From DASWJZ01 sp963846475 (GTDB lineage: Bacteria; Pseudomonadota; Alphaproteobacteria; Rhizobiales; Afifellaceae): a stretch of 64,000 nucleotides of DNA. Positions 10,885 through 22,428 of the stretch are shown one piece after another. The notes under the pieces were generated by a model that made no database searches, was not told where the DNA came from, and saw only the letters and a program-made list of their open reading frames with translations. Position 1 is the stretch's first letter. Each line of letters begins with the position of its first letter. The stretch covers positions 1,922,001 through 1,986,000 of the forward strand of contig CAWJVZ010000004.1 of NCBI GenBank assembly GCA_963846475.1. The letters are read 5' to 3'. The translations under genes were made by a program, and so were the position numbers.

Positions 10885-12103
10885 CTATCCGCGAAGGAGC
10901 TCTTCTCGATTGAGAACAAACCCGCTGTCGATCCAGCGCTCCTCCAGCTGCTTGAGTTTATGCCCCACTTCCGGGCCGGGTGCGATGCCGACCGCCACGA
11001 TGTCTTTGCCGCTCAGTGGAAATGTCGGCCGCTGCCAAGCCTCGGCAAAGCGGATCAGGCGGCGCAGTTTCTCCGCCGCCTCGGCGTGGCCGGCGTCGCG
11101 CTCGCGCGCCAGAGCGTGCCTGAGCCGGTCGAGCACGCCGGAGGGCTCCGCCCGATAGAGCGCCTTGGCGAGGTCCTGCTCCGACCAGGCCGGGTCGGGC
11201 TCCGGCGCGTCGGCCCAGGCGAGGAGCCGCGCCATTTCGGCCTTCGACAGCCGCAGCCGCGTGCTCAAACCGTCGATGCGCGCCCGGTGCGGCGGCAGGA
11301 TCGCCTGCAGCCGCAGCAGCGGGTCCGGCGCAAGGCCCTCGGTCCGCTCCGCCGCGACGAGGCGGTGGATGGCGTCGATGCCCCAGCTTTCCGGCAGCGC
11401 CTTGTGCAGGATTTCCGTCGTGCGCATCCACAGCATAGCCCGCGTCGGGTCGGGCGCGGCGAAGAGCCGCTTCAGCTCCGCCCAGACCCGCTCCGCCGAC
11501 AGCGTGGCGACGCCGGCCTTCAGCCGCGCGCAGGCTTTCAGGCCCTCAGGGTCCGGCCGCCCCGTGCCGTACCAGGCGAAGAACCGGAAAAAGCGGAGGA
11601 TGCGGAGATAATCCTCGCGGATGCGATCCTCCGCATCGCCGATGAAGCGGACGCGGCCCGCCTTGAGGTCGCCGATCCCGCCGAGCGGGTCGAAAATCTC
11701 GCCCTTGGCGTCGCAATAGAGCGCGTTCATCGTGAAATCGCGGCGCGCGGCGTCCTCCGTCCAATCGTCGGTGAATTTCACCAATGCGCGGCGCCCGTCG
11801 GTCTCCACGTCGCGGCGAAGCGTCGTCACCTCGAAGGGGCGGCCATCGGCGATCACCGTGACGGTGCCATGCGCGATGCCGGTCGGCGCGGTCTTCAGCC
11901 CGGCGGCTTCGCTCGCGCGCGATCACTTCGGCCGGCGCAAACACGGTGGCGAGGTCGGCGTCGGTCACTTTCCGCCCGAGCAGCGCGTCGCGCACCGCCC
12001 CGCCGACGATCCGCGTCGCGCCCCTCCCGCCGTCGAGCGCGGCGAGGACGGCCCGCATGTCGGGCTCCTTCAGCAAGGCCCAGTCGCGAAGCGACGGCTT
12101 CAC
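10885..12103 (-). pseudogene. cca: CCA tRNA nucleotidyltransferase, one frameshift in this sequence
   Basis: Adds or repairs the 3'-CCA of tRNAs. The N-terminal part, from a GTG at 12103, contains GGAVRDALLGR and the catalytic-type D-A-D of VTDADLAT. Reading then breaks near 11914 (one extra base) and resumes with RPFEVTTLRRDVETDGR, the tRNA-binding head and the RNA-binding C-terminal half down to 10885. Both parts together give about 405 residues, a normal class II length. The start overlaps the NUDIX stop by 3 bases. Because CCA addition is usually essential, I read the break as a sequence error rather than gene loss. Confidence 0.85.
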
Positions 12104-12752
12104 CGGACCGTCTCGGCCGTCTCGGCATAGAGCCGCTCGTAGAGGATGCGCACGATGCCGGCGGTGATCCCCCAGATGTGCCGGTCCTCGGTACGGCATC
12201 TCGAAGAAGCTGCGCGTCGCGCCCTGCCACACGCGGCTGCCCATGCGGTGGTTGTCGGGATCCATGAGGAAGGAGAGCGGCACCTCGAAAGCGTCGGCCA
12301 CCTCCGCCGGATTGAGTTTCAGGCGAAAGCCCGGCCGGACGATGGCGATCACCGGGCGCCACGTGGTAGCCGGAGCCGGTCAGGTAATCGGGCCCGAGGC
12401 AGAGCGTCTCGACGAATTTCGGGTCGAGCCCGATCTCCTCCTCGGCCTCGCGAAGCGCCGCCTGCTTCCGGGCCCAGCGTCCTCCGGATCGATGCGGCCG
12501 CCGGGAAAGGCGATCTGCCCGGCATGCGAGCGGAGCCCGCTGGTCCGCTCGGTGAACAGCAGGGTCGCCTCGGGCTCGGCGATGCACCACCGGGATGAGC
12601 ACCGCCGCCGGCCGCCGCTCCATCGTCACAAAAATGTCGGCGATGTCCGGGTTGAAGGAATGGTCGCCGCCGGCGGCGCCGCGGTCGGGCGACAGCCTTT
12701 CGGCGACGCGGCGGCGGAAATCCTCCGCCGAATAGGGGATGGGCTCAGCCAA
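12100..12752 (-). pseudogene. NUDIX hydrolase (CoA pyrophosphatase-like), about four frame breaks
   Basis: NUDIX pyrophosphohydrolase between DUF1285 and cca. The protein can be followed through three frames: MAEPIPYSAEDFRRRV, then HAGQIAFPGGRIDPED, then AALREAEEEIGLD (the NUDIX box core with its REAEEE acidic cluster), then IAIVRPGFRLKLNP and SFFEMPY, and finally EDRHIWGITAGIVRILYERL to a stop at 12100. Breaks fall near 12583, 12477, 12356 (a CCC run) and 12193; most are single extra bases. UPF0035/CoA-pyrophosphatase features (GGR-DPED, Trp-Gly-Ile-Thr tail) suggest a YeaB/NudL-like enzyme. The start is TTG at 12752. Confidence 0.8.
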
Positions 12753-13340
12753 GGGCAGGTCCGGGAAAGGCGAAGAAGATGCCGCCCGACCAGAGCCCCG
12801 GCGCGCCGTCCTTCTCGTCGGCGATCGCCGACGAGGTCCTGCGCCAGCGAGCGCGTCGCCAGCGCCTCCAGTCCGCCGCGCACGCGGAGATACGGCTTCA
12901 GCCCGCCCGTCGCCGGCTCGGTGGCGAAGCGGATCGGATGCTCCGGCCCGGCGCGCAACAATGTCGCCGACATTGGTGCGGAAGGTGAGCTGGCGAGTTC
13001 GCCCTCGCCCTCGCCGCGCGCATCTCGACGGCCAGGAACGGCGCGTCCTCGACCGCGATCCCGACCTTCTCCACCGGCGTCACGAGAACGTGACGAGCCG
13101 TCCGGCTCGCGCCGCAGGATCGAGGCGAAGAGCCGCACCAGGGCGTCGCGGCCGATCGGGCTGCCGCGGTAGAGCCAGGTGCCGTCGGCGGCGATCCGCA
13201 TGTCGATCTCGCCGCAATAGGGCGGGTTCCAGCGCTCCACCGGCCGCGGCTTGGCCGGCTCGCCCGCCTGTGCGACAAGCCCGGCCAGCCCCGCCGGCAG
13301 TCCCGCCGGCACCTCCGGCCTCGTTCGCCTCGATTTTCAT
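12745..13340 (-). pseudogene. DUF1285 family protein, several frame breaks
   Basis: First gene of the DUF1285 - NUDIX - cca operon, an order common in Rhizobiales. The protein starts MKIEANEA and can be pieced together across frames: WNPPYCGEIDMRI, GTWLYRGSPIGRDALVRLF, VLVTPVEKVGIAVEDAP, LTFRTNVGDIVA, HPIRFATEPATGGLKPYLRV and DGAPGLWSGGIFFAF. Breaks lie near 13318, 13095, 13018, about 12965 and 12826. The stop at 12745 overlaps the NUDIX start. The molecular function of DUF1285 is not established. All conserved blocks are present, which argues against true decay. Confidence 0.75.
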
Positions 13341-13441
13341 CGCTGACCCGCCGCGTGCTTCGATTCACATTATCGCCCGACGGATGACACAGATCACCTG
13401 ACGGAATTTCTGTATCCGCTTTCAGTTACGGATCCCGCCGC

Positions 13442-14450
<1,009 letters not shown>

Positions 14451-14453
14451 CCG

Positions 14454-15393
14454 ATGGCCAAACCCGCTCCGGCCGGCAGGCGCTGAGCCGCAGCCGCGTC
14501 GAGACGGCGCGGAGCGCTTGCCGCGCGCCTGCCGGACCTGCTCGTCGCGGCGCGCCGCATCGCCGCCAACGTGCTGCTCGGCCTGCACGGGCGGCGCCAT
14601 CCCGGCCCGGGCGAAACGTTCTGGCAGTTCCGCTCCTACGTCGCGGGCGAGCCGGCGCGGCAGATCGACTGGCGCCGCTCGGCGCGCGACCACCACCTCT
14701 ATGTGCGCGAGCGCGAATGGGAGGCCTCGCAGACCGTCTGGCTGTGGGCGGACCTGTCCGCCTCCATGGATTTCAGCTCGCGGCTTTCCACGACGACCAA
14801 GCTCGACCGCGCCATCATCCTCATGCTGGCGCTGGCCGAGATGCTCGGCCGCGGCGGCGAGCGCGTCGGCATGCCGGGACTTGCCGAGCCGCGCATCGGC
14901 CGCGACGCCGCCGACCGCCTCGCCGAAGTGCTGGCGCGCGCCGATGTCACGGCGGACTGGCCGAGCCTCGACCGCGTCGGCCGCTTCTCCGACGTGGTGA
15001 TGCTGAGCGACTTCCTCGTCGGCCCCGACGTCCTGCAGCGACCGCCTGCGCTCGCTCGCCGGCCGCGGCGCCAATCTGCACCTGCTGCAGGTGTTCGACC
15101 CGGCGGAAGAAGCTTTTCCCTATGAAGGCCGGCTGGAGTTCCGCGATCCGGAATCCGGCGAGACCTGGCTGACCGAGCGCGCCGGCGGCTTGCGCGCCGA
15201 TTACCGGGCGCGGCTGGAGGCGCATCGCGAGCTGATCCGCAGCTTCGCGCGCTCGGCCGGCTTCTCCTTCGGCGTCCACCACACCGACCGGCCCGCCGCC
15301 GAGGGCCTGCTGTTCCTGCAGGCGCGGCTGTCGGGATCGCCGGTCAACGCCGTCTATGGCGGCGCGGCGCAATGGGAGCGCCCGGCGGCATGA
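14454..15393 (+). pseudogene. DUF58 domain protein, about three frame breaks
   Basis: Second gene of the MoxR operon. The DUF58 hallmark is clear: GRRHPGPGETFWQFRSY, GEPARQIDWRRSARDHHLYV and RERE, followed by a VWA-like segment with LWADLSASMDFSS. Breaks lie near 14475 and 14513 at the N-terminus and at 15039. The C-terminus is clean from about 15091 and its stop overlaps the next ATG (GCATGATC). About 310 residues when joined, a normal length. Its role together with MoxR is not known in detail. Confidence 0.85.
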
Positions 15394-18197
15394 TCGGCGC
15401 GCTCGGCTTCCTCTCGCCGTGGATGCTGGTGGCGCTCGCCGCGCTGCCGCTGATCTGGCTGATCCTGCGGCTCACGCCGCCGCGCCCGCGGCTGGTTGAC
15501 TTCCCGCCGACCCGCATCCTGCTCGGGCTGGAGGACCGCGACCGCACGCCGGCGCGCACGCCCTGGTGGCTGACGCTGATCCGCCTGGCGCTGGTCGCGC
15601 TGATCATCGGCGCGCTGGCCGAGCCGATCCTGCGCCCGGATCTGCGGCTGACCACCGGCAGCGAGCCGCTCCTCGTCGTCCTCGACAACGGCTGGGATAC
15701 TGCGCCCGATTTCGCCGACCGCATCGCCGCGGCCGAGACGGCGATGGCCGAAGCTGCCCGCGACGGCCGGCCGGTCTCGCTGGTCGCGACCGCCGAGCCC
15801 CGCGCGGAAAGCCTGGCGGCGGAGAACGCCGACGCCGCGCTGCGCCGGCTCGCCGCGATCGTGCCGCGCCCCTATCTCCCCGACCGCGACGCGCTGGCGG
15901 CGCGGCTCAACGAAGCGTTTCGCCGAGCGCTCGGTGGAAGTGCTCTGGCTCGCCGGCGCGCTCGACGGCGGCGACGCCGCGTCCCTCGCGGCCGCCGCTC
16001 AACCGCATCGCGGCGCGCGGCACCATCATGCAGTCGGCGCGCCCGCTGACGGTGCTGCGGCCGCCGGAGAACGGCGCCGAACGCCGTGCGCGTGCCGGTC
16101 ACCCGGCTGGGCGGCAGCGGGCGACGTCGGCGGTGGCCGGCTTCGACCAGGAGGGCCGGCGCATCGTCGAGGGCGCCGCCGCCATCGGCGGCAACGGCCG
16201 CGGCATCGCCGAGATCGCGCTGCCCGCCGAGATCCGCAATTCGCTGGCGCGCTTCGCGGTCGCCGGCGAGGACAGCGCCGGCGCGGTGCAGCTCCTCGAC
16301 GGGCGCTGGCAGCGGAAGTCGGTCGGCCTCATCGTCGGCGAGAGCGCCGGCGGGTCGCAGCCGCTGCTCGAGCCGCTCACCTATGTCGAGCGGGCGCTCG
16401 CGCCGACGGCCGATCTCCTCCGCTCCGACGCCGCCGAGCACGAGCGAGGCGGTGACCGCGCTGATCCGACCGCGGCGCCTCGATCATCGTGCTGACCGAG
16501 ACCGGGACGCTGCCGCCCGACACCACCGCAGGCGCTTGGTCGAATGGGTGGAGGCCGGCGGCACGCTGCTTCGCTTCGCCAGCCCGAACCTCGCCGCCAC
16601 CACCGTCGACGAGCTGCTGCCGGTGCGGCTCAGGCAAGGCGAGCGGGCGCTCGGCGGCTCGCTCTCCTGGGAGGAGCCGCAGCCGATCGGCGAGTTTCCC
16701 GCCGACGGCCCGTTCGCCCGCATCGCGGTGCCGCCGGACGTGCGCGGTGAACCGGCAGGTGCTCGCCGACCCCGATGCGCTTGCGCGACGCGGAGGTCTG
16801 GGCCGAGCTCCGCGACGGCACGCCGCTGGTGACCGTCGCGCATGCGCGGCAACGGCCGCATCGTGCTCTTCCACGTCACCGCCGATCCGCGCTGGTCGAA
16901 CCTGCCGCTCTCCGGCGCGTTCGTGGAGATGCTGAACGCGATCGTCGACAGTTGCCGGCATGGTAGCGCGGCCCGCCGGGGAGACCGCCGAGGCGGCCGA
17001 AGCCGCCGCGCCGTGGCGCCCCGTCGAGGTGCTCGACGGCTACGGCGACCTCGGGCCGCCCGAGCCGGGCGCCACGCTCGTCGCCGATCATCGAGGACGC
17101 CAGCCCGAGCGCCGAGACGCCGCCCGGCATCTACGACCGCGACGGCACCGTCTTCGCCCTGAACACCGTCGCCGCCGGCGCCGTGCTGGAGCCGCTGGTG
17201 CCGCAAGCTCCATCGGCTGGCAGGGCCGCAGCGCCGCGCTGGAGCCGCGCCCCGCCACGCCGATCTGGCCGTGGCTCCTCGCCGCCGCCGCGTTGCTCGC
17301 CGTCCTCGACGGCCTTGCCGTGCTGGCGCTTTCCGGCCGCCTGTCGCGCCGCTTCGCCCGCGCCGCGGCGCTGGCGCTCGCCTTCGCGCTGGCAATACCC
17401 GGCCTCGACCCTGCGTCGCGCCCAGGACAGCGAGATCGCCGACATGGAGAAGGCGCTCGCCGCGACGACCAAGACGCAGCTCGCCTATGTCGTCACCGGC
17501 AATGCCGAGCTCGACGAGACGAGCCGCGCCGGGCTCGAGGGCCTCTCCATGTATCTCGCCGACCGGACGGCCCTGGAGCCGGGCGAGCCGGCGCCGGTCG
17601 ACGTCGCCGCCGACGAGCTCGCCTTCTACGCACTGATCTACTGGCCGATCGACCCCGACCAGCCGGTCCCTCGGCGGAGACCATGGCCAAGCGTCGACAC
17701 CTTTTTGAAGAACGGCGGCACCATCCTCTTCGACACCCGCGACGCCGGCGGGTTCTCCGGGTCCGATTTCGGCGGCAACACGCCGGAAAACCAGAAACTC
17801 CGCGACATCCTCGCCTTCGTCGACGTGCCGCCGCTCGAGCCGGTGCCGCCCGACCACGTGCTCACCAAGGCCTTCTATCTGCTGTCGAATTTTCCCGGCC
17901 GCTGGGAAAATTCCGACCTCTGGGTGGAGAGCCTGAGCGACGCGCCGGAGGATCCCGAGCCGGCCGGCGCGCGGCGGCGACGGGGTGTCGCCGATCCTCA
18001 TCACCGGCAACGATCTTGCCTCCGCCTGGGCGGTCGACAGCGACGGGCTCTGGCTCTACCCGACCGTTCCCGCCGATCCGCGCCAGCGCGACCTCGCCTT
18101 CCGCTCCGGCGTCAACATCGTCATGTATGCGCTGACCGGCAACTACAAGGCCGACCAGGTGCACGTGCCGGCGCTGCTTGAGAGGCTCGGCCAATGA
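15390..18197 (+). pseudogene. BatA-type membrane protein with C-terminal DUF4159, about sixteen frame breaks
   Basis: A large inner-membrane protein of about 930 residues. The N-terminus (FLSPWMLVALAALPLIWLIL, then a second helix near TLIRLALVALIIGALAEP) is the BatA/aerotolerance-type membrane domain. A middle VWA/GATase-like part includes ALVEWVEAGGTLLRFASP-like sequence. The C-terminal 200 residues are DUF4159: TQLAYVVTGNAELDETSRAGL, FLKNGGTILFDTRDAGG and SGVNIVMYALTGNYKADQ. Breaks are dense between 15.92 and 17.98 kb. Total length matches the intact family, so sequence was neither lost nor gained beyond single bases. It lies between DUF58 and another membrane protein with 4-base overlaps. 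Confidence 0.8.
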
Positions 18198-20280
18198 GCG
18201 CAAGCATGACCGGCTCGCACCTCGCCTTCGAGCCGATCCTGCCGTGGCCGCTGATCGCCGGGCTCGCCGGCCTGCTCGTCGTCGTCCTGGCGCTGCTCGC
18301 CTGGCAGCGCGTGCGCGGCGTCTGGTGGCGGGCGCTCGCCTCCGCGCTGATCGTGCTGGCGCTCACCAATCCGGTGCTGCAGCGCGAGGAGCGCGAGGGC
18401 CTGCCCGGCATCGTCGCGCTGGTCGTCGACGAGAGCGCCAGCCAGCGCCTCGGCGACCGCGCCGCGCAGACCGAGGCTGCGGTCGCCGCCCTGAAGGAGC
18501 GGCTGCAGGCGCTGGGCAACTTCGAGATCCGCGAGGTGCATGCCGCCGACCGGCCGGACGGCGACGGCACGGCGCTTGTTCTCCGAGCTGACCGGCCTCG
18601 TCGACGACGTGCCGCCCGAGCAGATGGCCGGCGCGATTTTCATCACCGACGGCATCGTCGCCGACGTGCCGGAGGATGCCGCCGTCGCTCGGCTTCAATG
18701 CGCCGCTGCATGCGCTGATCACCGGCGAAGAAGGCGAGCACGACCGCCGCATCGTGCTCGACCGCGCGCCGCGCTTCGCCATCCTCGACGAGCCGCAGAG
18801 CCTCGACTTTCGCGTGCTCGACCCCGACCTCGCGCCCGGCGAGCAGGTGACCGTGCATCTCCGGATCGACGGCACCGAGGTCGCCACCGACCGCGTCGCC
18901 GTCGGCGAGAACCACACCATCGACGCTGCCGCTGCAGCATGGCGGCCGCACCATCGTGGAGCTGGAGGTCGAGGCGGCGGCGGACGAGCTGGCGCTGGAG
19001 AACAATGTCGGCGTCGCCGAGATGGACGTGGTGCGCGAGCATCTCCGCGTGCTCTTCGTCTCCGGCGAGCCGCATGCCGGCGAGCGCACCTGGCGGAACG
19101 TGCTGAAATCCGACGCCGCCGTCGACCTCGTCCACTTCACCATCCTGCGTCCGCCGGAAAAGCAGGACGGCACGCCGATCAACGAGCTGTCGCTGATCGC
19201 CTTCCCGACCCGCGAACTGTTCGAGGAGAAGATCGAGGAATTCGACCTCATCATCTTCGACCGCTACCAGAGCCGCGGCGTGCTGCCGATCATCTATTAC
19301 GACAACCTGGCCAATTACGTGCGGAACGGCGGCGCCGTGCTGGTCGCCGCCGGCCCCGACTACGCTGCCGGCGGCAGCCTCTACCGCACGCCGCTCGGGC
19401 CGGTCCTGCCGGCCGTGCCGACCGGCGAGATCGTCGAAGAGCCCTACCGCGCGGCGATCAGCCTGGTCGGCACGCGCCATCCCGTCACCCGCGATCTGCC
19501 GGGCATCGAAGTCGACCCCGCCCGCCTGGAGCCCCTGGTTCCGCCTGGTGGAGGCAGACGCTATCGCCGGCGACGTCGCCATGACCGGCCCCGGCGACCG
19601 GCCGCTCCTCGTCCTGTCGCGCGAGGGCGACGGCCGCGTCGCCATGCTGCTCTCCGACCATGCCTGGCTGTGGGCGCGCGGCTATGACGGCGGCGGCCCG
19701 CACGCCGCGCTGCTGCGCCGCCTGCTGCACTGGCTGATGCGCGAGCCGGAGCTGGAGGAGGAGGCGCTGACCGCCCATGCGGAGGGCAAGAACCTCGTGG
19801 TGGAGCGCCAGACGCCTGGCGGACACGATGCCGGAGGTCTCGCTCAGCGATCCCGCCGGCAATCCCGAGCCGCTGACGCTGAGCGAGGCCGAGCCGGGCC
19901 TGTGGCGCGGCGTCGTGGAGGATGCGGCGCTCGGCCTGCACCGGGCGGAGGACGGCGCCCTCACGGTGCTCGCCCATATCGGCCCGGCCAACCCGGCAGA
20001 ATTCCAGGACGTGATCTCCACGACCGAGCGGCTCGCCCCGATCGCCGAGGCGACCGGCGGCTCGGTTCGCCGCATCGGCGATGGCGCCGGCATCTCGCTG
20101 CCGCGCATTTCCGCCGTCTCGTCCCGCGCCCCCGCCTCCGGGCGCGACTGGCTCGGCCTCCGCCGCTCCGAAGCGACGGTGCTGAAAAGCGTCGACCAGC
20201 TGCCGCTTTTCGGCGGCCTTCTCGGCCTCGCCTTGCTGGTCGGCGCCTTCGCGGCGCTGTGGTACCGCGAGGCGCGTTAA
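18194..20280 (+). pseudogene. Large membrane protein with VWA/GATase-like periplasmic part, about five frame breaks
   Basis: Last gene of the MoxR operon, about 695 residues when joined. Two N-terminal helices (LPWPLIAGLAGLLVVVLALL and the one near ALASALIVLALTNP) are followed by a VWA-like segment (IVALVVDESASQRL, GAIFITDGIVADVPED). A GATase1-like fold follows (ELFEEKIEEFDLIIFDRYQ, NYVRNGGAVLVAAGPDYA), and a C-terminal helix ends ALWYREAR. Breaks lie near 18580, 18690, 18930, 19540 and 19820. The same gene order (MoxR, DUF58, DUF4159, this protein) is widespread in alphaproteobacteria. Exact function unknown. Confidence 0.78.
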
Positions 20281-20600
20281 GCGGCGAACCCCGCCCGGCT
20301 GCCCTTCAAGCACGCTACGGCCTCTGCTGCCCTGAAGCGCTTGGTTGCGCCTGCGATCTGGCGACCTCTCTAAGTAGATCATCCCTAAGCTGTGATCATC
20401 CATTAAATTAGCTCCTGAAGTTGTTCTCAAAAACTCCAGAATAATCGACCACCGCAACTTCCGCGCTATCTGCCCCAACGGCAGTTGAACAGCATTCACG
20501 CCGTCAAACGCCAACAAAATTCTTGTTATCGTCACCTTTTTGCTGTTGCTTGATTCTATCAAATCGCACGCAGTGACAGCTCGCACGCCGTGAGAGCCCG
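20281..20600. other. Non-coding stretch, lower GC
   Basis: 320 bases between the MoxR operon and the next small gene. Base composition is clearly more AT-rich than the neighbours, with runs such as TTTTTG and AACAAAATTC. A short near-direct repeat, TCGCACGC(A/C)GTGA, occurs twice close to the 3' end, just before the next gene. I see no convincing open frame, terminator hairpin or RNA gene. Confidence 0.5.
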
Positions 20601-20855
20601 ATGGCTGGTGAGGACAAAGCTCGCGAATCCCGCCTCAGGAAAATGGCCGCTCGTCAGGGTTTGGTTCTTGCCAAGTCGCGCCACCAACCTCCTGACGGCG
20701 ACAGCGCCGGAGGCTACATGCTTTTCGACAGTGCCAGCCGCGCGGTTGCGGTGTTCGGCGCGACCTCCGGCCGCGGACCGTTGGACGTCAGCGGCAAGGG
20801 CTATCAAGCCACGCTTGATGAGATCGAAGCCTACCTCCGCCGGGGCGACAACTAG
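20601..20855 (+). CDS. Small hypothetical protein
   Basis: 84 residues, starting MAGEDKARESRLRKMAARQG and ending EIEAYLRRGDN. The N-terminal basic helix (RLRKMAARQGLVLAKSR) and the C-terminal LDEIEAYL pattern recall a family of short uncharacterised proteins common in Rhizobiales. Codon use is normal. No partner gene is obvious. Confidence 0.65.
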   Translation: MAGEDKARESRLRKMAARQGLVLAKSRHQPPDGDSAGGYMLFDSASRAVAVFGATSGRGPLDVSGKGYQATLDEIEAYLRRGDN

Positions 20856-20882
20856 CCCGTAGCGGTGCCGGCGACGGTGCTT

Positions 20883-20971
20883 CGCCCGAACATGCCGAAC
20901 AAACCGTCCGAGGATGGCTGCTCTTAATCGGTTCGGCGCACGTTCGTCCTAGAGCATGGCATGTTCGGGCG
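20883..20971. repeat. Inverted repeat between a small gene and the acetamidase gene
   Basis: The 14-base arm CGCCCGAACATGCC at 20883-20896 is matched by its exact reverse complement at 20958-20971. A second overlapping pair (ATGCCGAAC at 20892 and GTTCGGCAT at 20974) lies alongside. The 61-base spacing is too long for a simple terminator. It could be a paired operator for a regulator of the downstream gene or a remnant of a small mobile repeat. The surrounding 313 bases (20856-21168) hold no gene I can support. Confidence 0.5.
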
Positions 20972-21168
20972 ATGTTCGGCATCGAGGAATTTTCCGGAAA
21001 ATCGAACGGCGACCGGCCCCTACAAAAATCGCTTCATCCTGAACATCGCGGCGGCGAGCGCCGGTCGCCAGCTCCGGTTCCACGGAACTGGCATCCGCCA
21101 AGATTCCCGGCTAAGCTCCCCTCCTTGGCCCTGCCGGCCGCGACAGGGTCGCGAAGGGGGGACACGCG

Positions 21169-22428
21169 ATGCAAACGTTCCGAGCCAGCCGCTGGGCGGC
21201 GCCTCTGCTCCTGGCGCTCGCCGCCGCCGCCAATGCCGACACCAGCGACGTCACCCACGAGACGCCTGTCGTCGTGGAGAAGAGCGGCGCCCATTGCGCC
21301 GACGACCCCAATTGCTTCAACCGCTACCACCCGGGCATCGAGCCGGTGGCGCAGGCCGCGCCCGGACAGATCGTCGTCATCGAGACGCGCGACGCCTTCG
21401 ACAGCAACCTGACCCTGCAGTCGACGGCGGAGGACGTCACCGCTCTCGACCTCAATCTCGTCCACCCGATGACCGGGCCGATCTCCATCGAGGGCGCGGT
21501 GCGCGGCGACGTGCTGGCCGTCACCCTCCTCGACGTCGAGCCGGACCAGTACGGCTATACGGTCGTCGTGCCCGGCTTCGGGTTCCTCCGCGACCGTTTT
21601 CCCGATCCCTACATCGCCAACTGGCAGCTCGACCGGATTGCCGCGACGTCGGAGCAGATCCCCTCGGTCAGCATCCCGATCGCCGCCTTCATGGGCTCGG
21701 TCGGCGTGCTGCCGGGCGAGGCGGAGACCGACCTCTACCTGAAGCGCGAGGCGGATCTCGCCGCCGCCGGCGGCGCGGCGCTGGGTCCGCAGCCGATCGG
21801 CGCCCTGCCGGCCGCGATCTGCGGACCGGAGGGGAGCGACAAGGACCGGTGCCTGCGCACCATCCCGCCGCGCGAGAACGGCGGCAATATGGACGTCAAG
21901 CAGATGCAGGTCGGCACGACGCTGCTCCTCCCCTGCTTCGTCGACGGCTGCGGCCTGTTCGCTGGCGACGTGCATTACGCGCAAGGGGACGGCGAAGTGT
22001 CCGGCACCGCCATCGAGATGGGCGCCCGCGTGACGGTGCGCGTCGACGTGCGCAAGGGCGCCGGCGCCAATATCACGGTCCCGCAATTCGAGGGCGGCGC
22101 GCAGCTGAAGACGCTCGCCCCGTCGCGCTTCTACGCCACCATCGGCCTGCCGCTGAAGGAGGCCGGCGAGGTGCCGATCTACGTCACCTATATCGACGGC
22201 GAAAAAATCGGCCCGTTGATGAACCTGTCGGAGGACCTGACGCTCGCCGCCCGCAACGCGCTGATCGCCATGATCGACTACATGGTGCGCGACCACGGCC
22301 TGACGCCCGAGCAGGCCTATGTCGTGGCGAGCGTCGCCGTCGACCTCCGCATCAGCCAGGTCGTCGACGTGCCGAACTTCATCGTCTCGGCCTTCCTGCC
22401 GCTGGAAATCTTCGACGCCGGCGAATGA
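21169..22428 (+). CDS. Exported acetamidase/formamidase family protein
   Basis: A 419-residue member of the acetamidase/formamidase (FmdA/AmdA) fold, which hydrolyses short amides to the acid and ammonia. Supporting stretches are VHPMTGPISIEGAVRGDVLA, FAGDVHYAQGDGEVSGTAIE and PPRENGGNMDVKQM, the last two being the metal-site region. Unlike the classical cytosolic enzymes it begins with a cleavable Sec signal (PLLLALAAAANA), so it should be periplasmic. Two extra Cys pairs near residues 43-49 may form disulfides. It overlaps the next gene by 4 bases (ATGA). The substrate is inferred from family only. Confidence 0.85.
   Translation: MQTFRASRWAAPLLLALAAAANADTSDVTHETPVVVEKSGAHCADDPNCFNRYHPGIEPVAQAAPGQIVVIETRDAFDSNLTLQSTAEDVTALDLNLVHPMTGPISIEGAVRGDVLAVTLLDVEPDQYGYTVVVPGFGFLRDRFPDPYIANWQLDRIAATSEQIPSVSIPIAAFMGSVGVLPGEAETDLYLKREADLAAAGGAALGPQPIGALPAAICGPEGSDKDRCLRTIPPRENGGNMDVKQMQVGTTLLLPCFVDGCGLFAGDVHYAQGDGEVSGTAIEMGARVTVRVDVRKGAGANITVPQFEGGAQLKTLAPSRFYATIGLPLKEAGEVPIYVTYIDGEKIGPLMNLSEDLTLAARNALIAMIDYMVRDHGLTPEQAYVVASVAVDLRISQVVDVPNFIVSAFLPLEIFDAGE

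Noticed and set aside
19561..20586. Minus-strand frame starting in the AT-richer gap at 20.3-20.6 kb
   Set aside because: The part in the gap has no ribosome-binding site or family match and the rest is antisense to the MoxR-operon membrane protein.
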